A stretch of DNA of 14,637 nucleotides, taken from the NCBI GenBank assembly GCA_945864765.1, contig CAMBDR010000033.1:1-14637 (forward strand). Reading direction: 5' to 3'. This document shows, piece after piece, positions 14,212 through 14,637 of this stretch. The position numbers were made by a program, and so were the translations under genes. Numbering within the stretch: the stretch's first letter is position 1; every line of letters starts with the position of its first letter. Below the pieces are notes generated by a model. It was not told the origin of the DNA. It did no database searches and saw only the letters and a list, made by a program, of their open reading frames with translations. The DNA is from Janthinobacterium lividum. GTDB lineage: Bacteria; Pseudomonadota; Gammaproteobacteria; Burkholderiales; Burkholderiaceae_D.

Positions 14212-14244
14212 TGCCGCTTCGCAAACTGTTGAGAGTTCCCAATA

Positions 14245-14270
14245 GAAGCCAGCTTGTGGCTGGCACCTTC
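14245..14270 (+). other. Hairpin in the leader of the right-edge gene
   Basis: GCCAGC (14248-14253) pairs with GCTGGC (14259-14264) over a 5-nt loop, and GAA/TTC can extend it past a 3-nt bulge. No T-run follows, so it is not a standard terminator of dtd. It may be a leader structure. Confidence 0.45.
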
Positions 14271-14293
14271 CCTTACTGATAAGGTCAAGTATC

Positions 14294-14637
14294 ATGGCTA
14301 TTTGGAAATTTAACAGCGTAAGCAATGACTTCACATATTTTCTTGAAATGCCCGAGCAAATCAAGCTTGAAAATATATTTTTAACCGATGGCACGCCTAA
14401 AAACTGGCCCACGCCGCCCAAGTTGCGGCCACATGTGGAAAAGAATAAGAAAAAACAAATGCCACTAGCTGATCTATCCTATATTTCGCCCGGCACGATC
14501 TTGCTCAATAGCAAAGCGTACAAGGCATTAAAAGACTTTCTCTTGCCTTTTGGTGAATTGCTGGAAGTTGAATGCATGAATGAAGGCGGCTTGCTGGGCG
14601 ATAAGGTTAGTGAAACCTATTATTTCTATAACGTCAC
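14294..14637 (+). CDS. Imm11/DUF1629-like protein, 3' end missing
   Basis: The frame begins MAIWKFNSVSNDFTYFLEMPE and stays open to the window edge (114 complete codons). AAGG (14281-14284) lies 9 nt before the ATG. The later part, DLSYISPGTILLNSKAYKAL then KDFLLPFGELLEVECMNEGG and ETYYFYNV, follows the pattern of the Imm11 (DUF1629) family: a hydrophobic segment, a helix, then a GELLxVE strand and a YYxFNV strand. Imm11 proteins are thought to neutralise polymorphic toxins. The assignment is from pattern memory only. The middle is Lys- and Pro-rich (PTPPKLRPHVEKNKKKQ), and AT content is higher than in tyrS and dtd, consistent with acquisition. No toxin gene is visible upstream; any partner would lie beyond the right edge. 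Confidence 0.6.
   Translation, partial: MAIWKFNSVSNDFTYFLEMPEQIKLENIFLTDGTPKNWPTPPKLRPHVEKNKKKQMPLADLSYISPGTILLNSKAYKALKDFLLPFGELLEVECMNEGGLLGDKVSETYYFYNV

Overview
The window looks like chromosomal DNA of a betaproteobacterium in the order Burkholderiales. The basis is the set and style of core genes (FlhA, L13/S9, ArgC, a DUF6776-type protein, bactofilin, ErpA, AnmK, an M23 peptidase, TyrS, Dtd) and roughly balanced base composition with heavy use of TTG for leucine. An Oxalobacteraceae member of moderate GC, such as an Undibacterium-like organism, is my best guess. That is inference, not a database result.

Left edge (1-1900): the 3' three quarters of flhA, the export-gate protein of the flagellar type III secretion system, followed by a very small predicted lipoprotein gene. 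Next (1900-3000) are two minus-strand genes, a DUF1993 protein and an OsmC/YhfA-like protein. A 261-bp spacer carrying an FNR-like palindrome leads to a large secreted M28-family zinc peptidase (3259-4944), which ends at a strong intrinsic terminator.

Centre (5000-8850): the L13-S9 operon (rplM-rpsI) has a near-consensus sigma-70 promoter and its own terminator. After it come argC, a DUF6776-type membrane-anchored coiled-coil protein and a bactofilin, very closely spaced and probably one transcript, and then erpA with a separate promoter. A bidirectional hairpin terminator closes this block.

Right half, minus strand (8918-12327): a LytM/M23 murein peptidase gene, anmK (anhydro-MurNAc kinase) and an unknown lipoprotein gene, read right to left. 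With the nearby bactofilin this forms an envelope and peptidoglycan neighbourhood: a scaffold, a wall-cutting enzyme and a wall-recycling kinase. Divergent from the peptidase are tyrS and dtd, which charge tRNA with tyrosine and remove wrongly attached D-amino acids. The right edge enters a truncated gene resembling Imm11/DUF1629 immunity proteins, more AT-rich than its neighbours and probably the start of accessory DNA.

Most of the window is ordinary core genome. I see no tRNA, rRNA, CRISPR array, transposase or phage gene, and no convincing new multi-gene system. The less ordinary signals are a nested inverted-repeat structure between anmK and the lipoprotein gene, the Imm11-like gene at the edge, a 13-bp triplication over the anmK start, a U-rich argC leader, and an excess of the palindrome GGCGCGCC.
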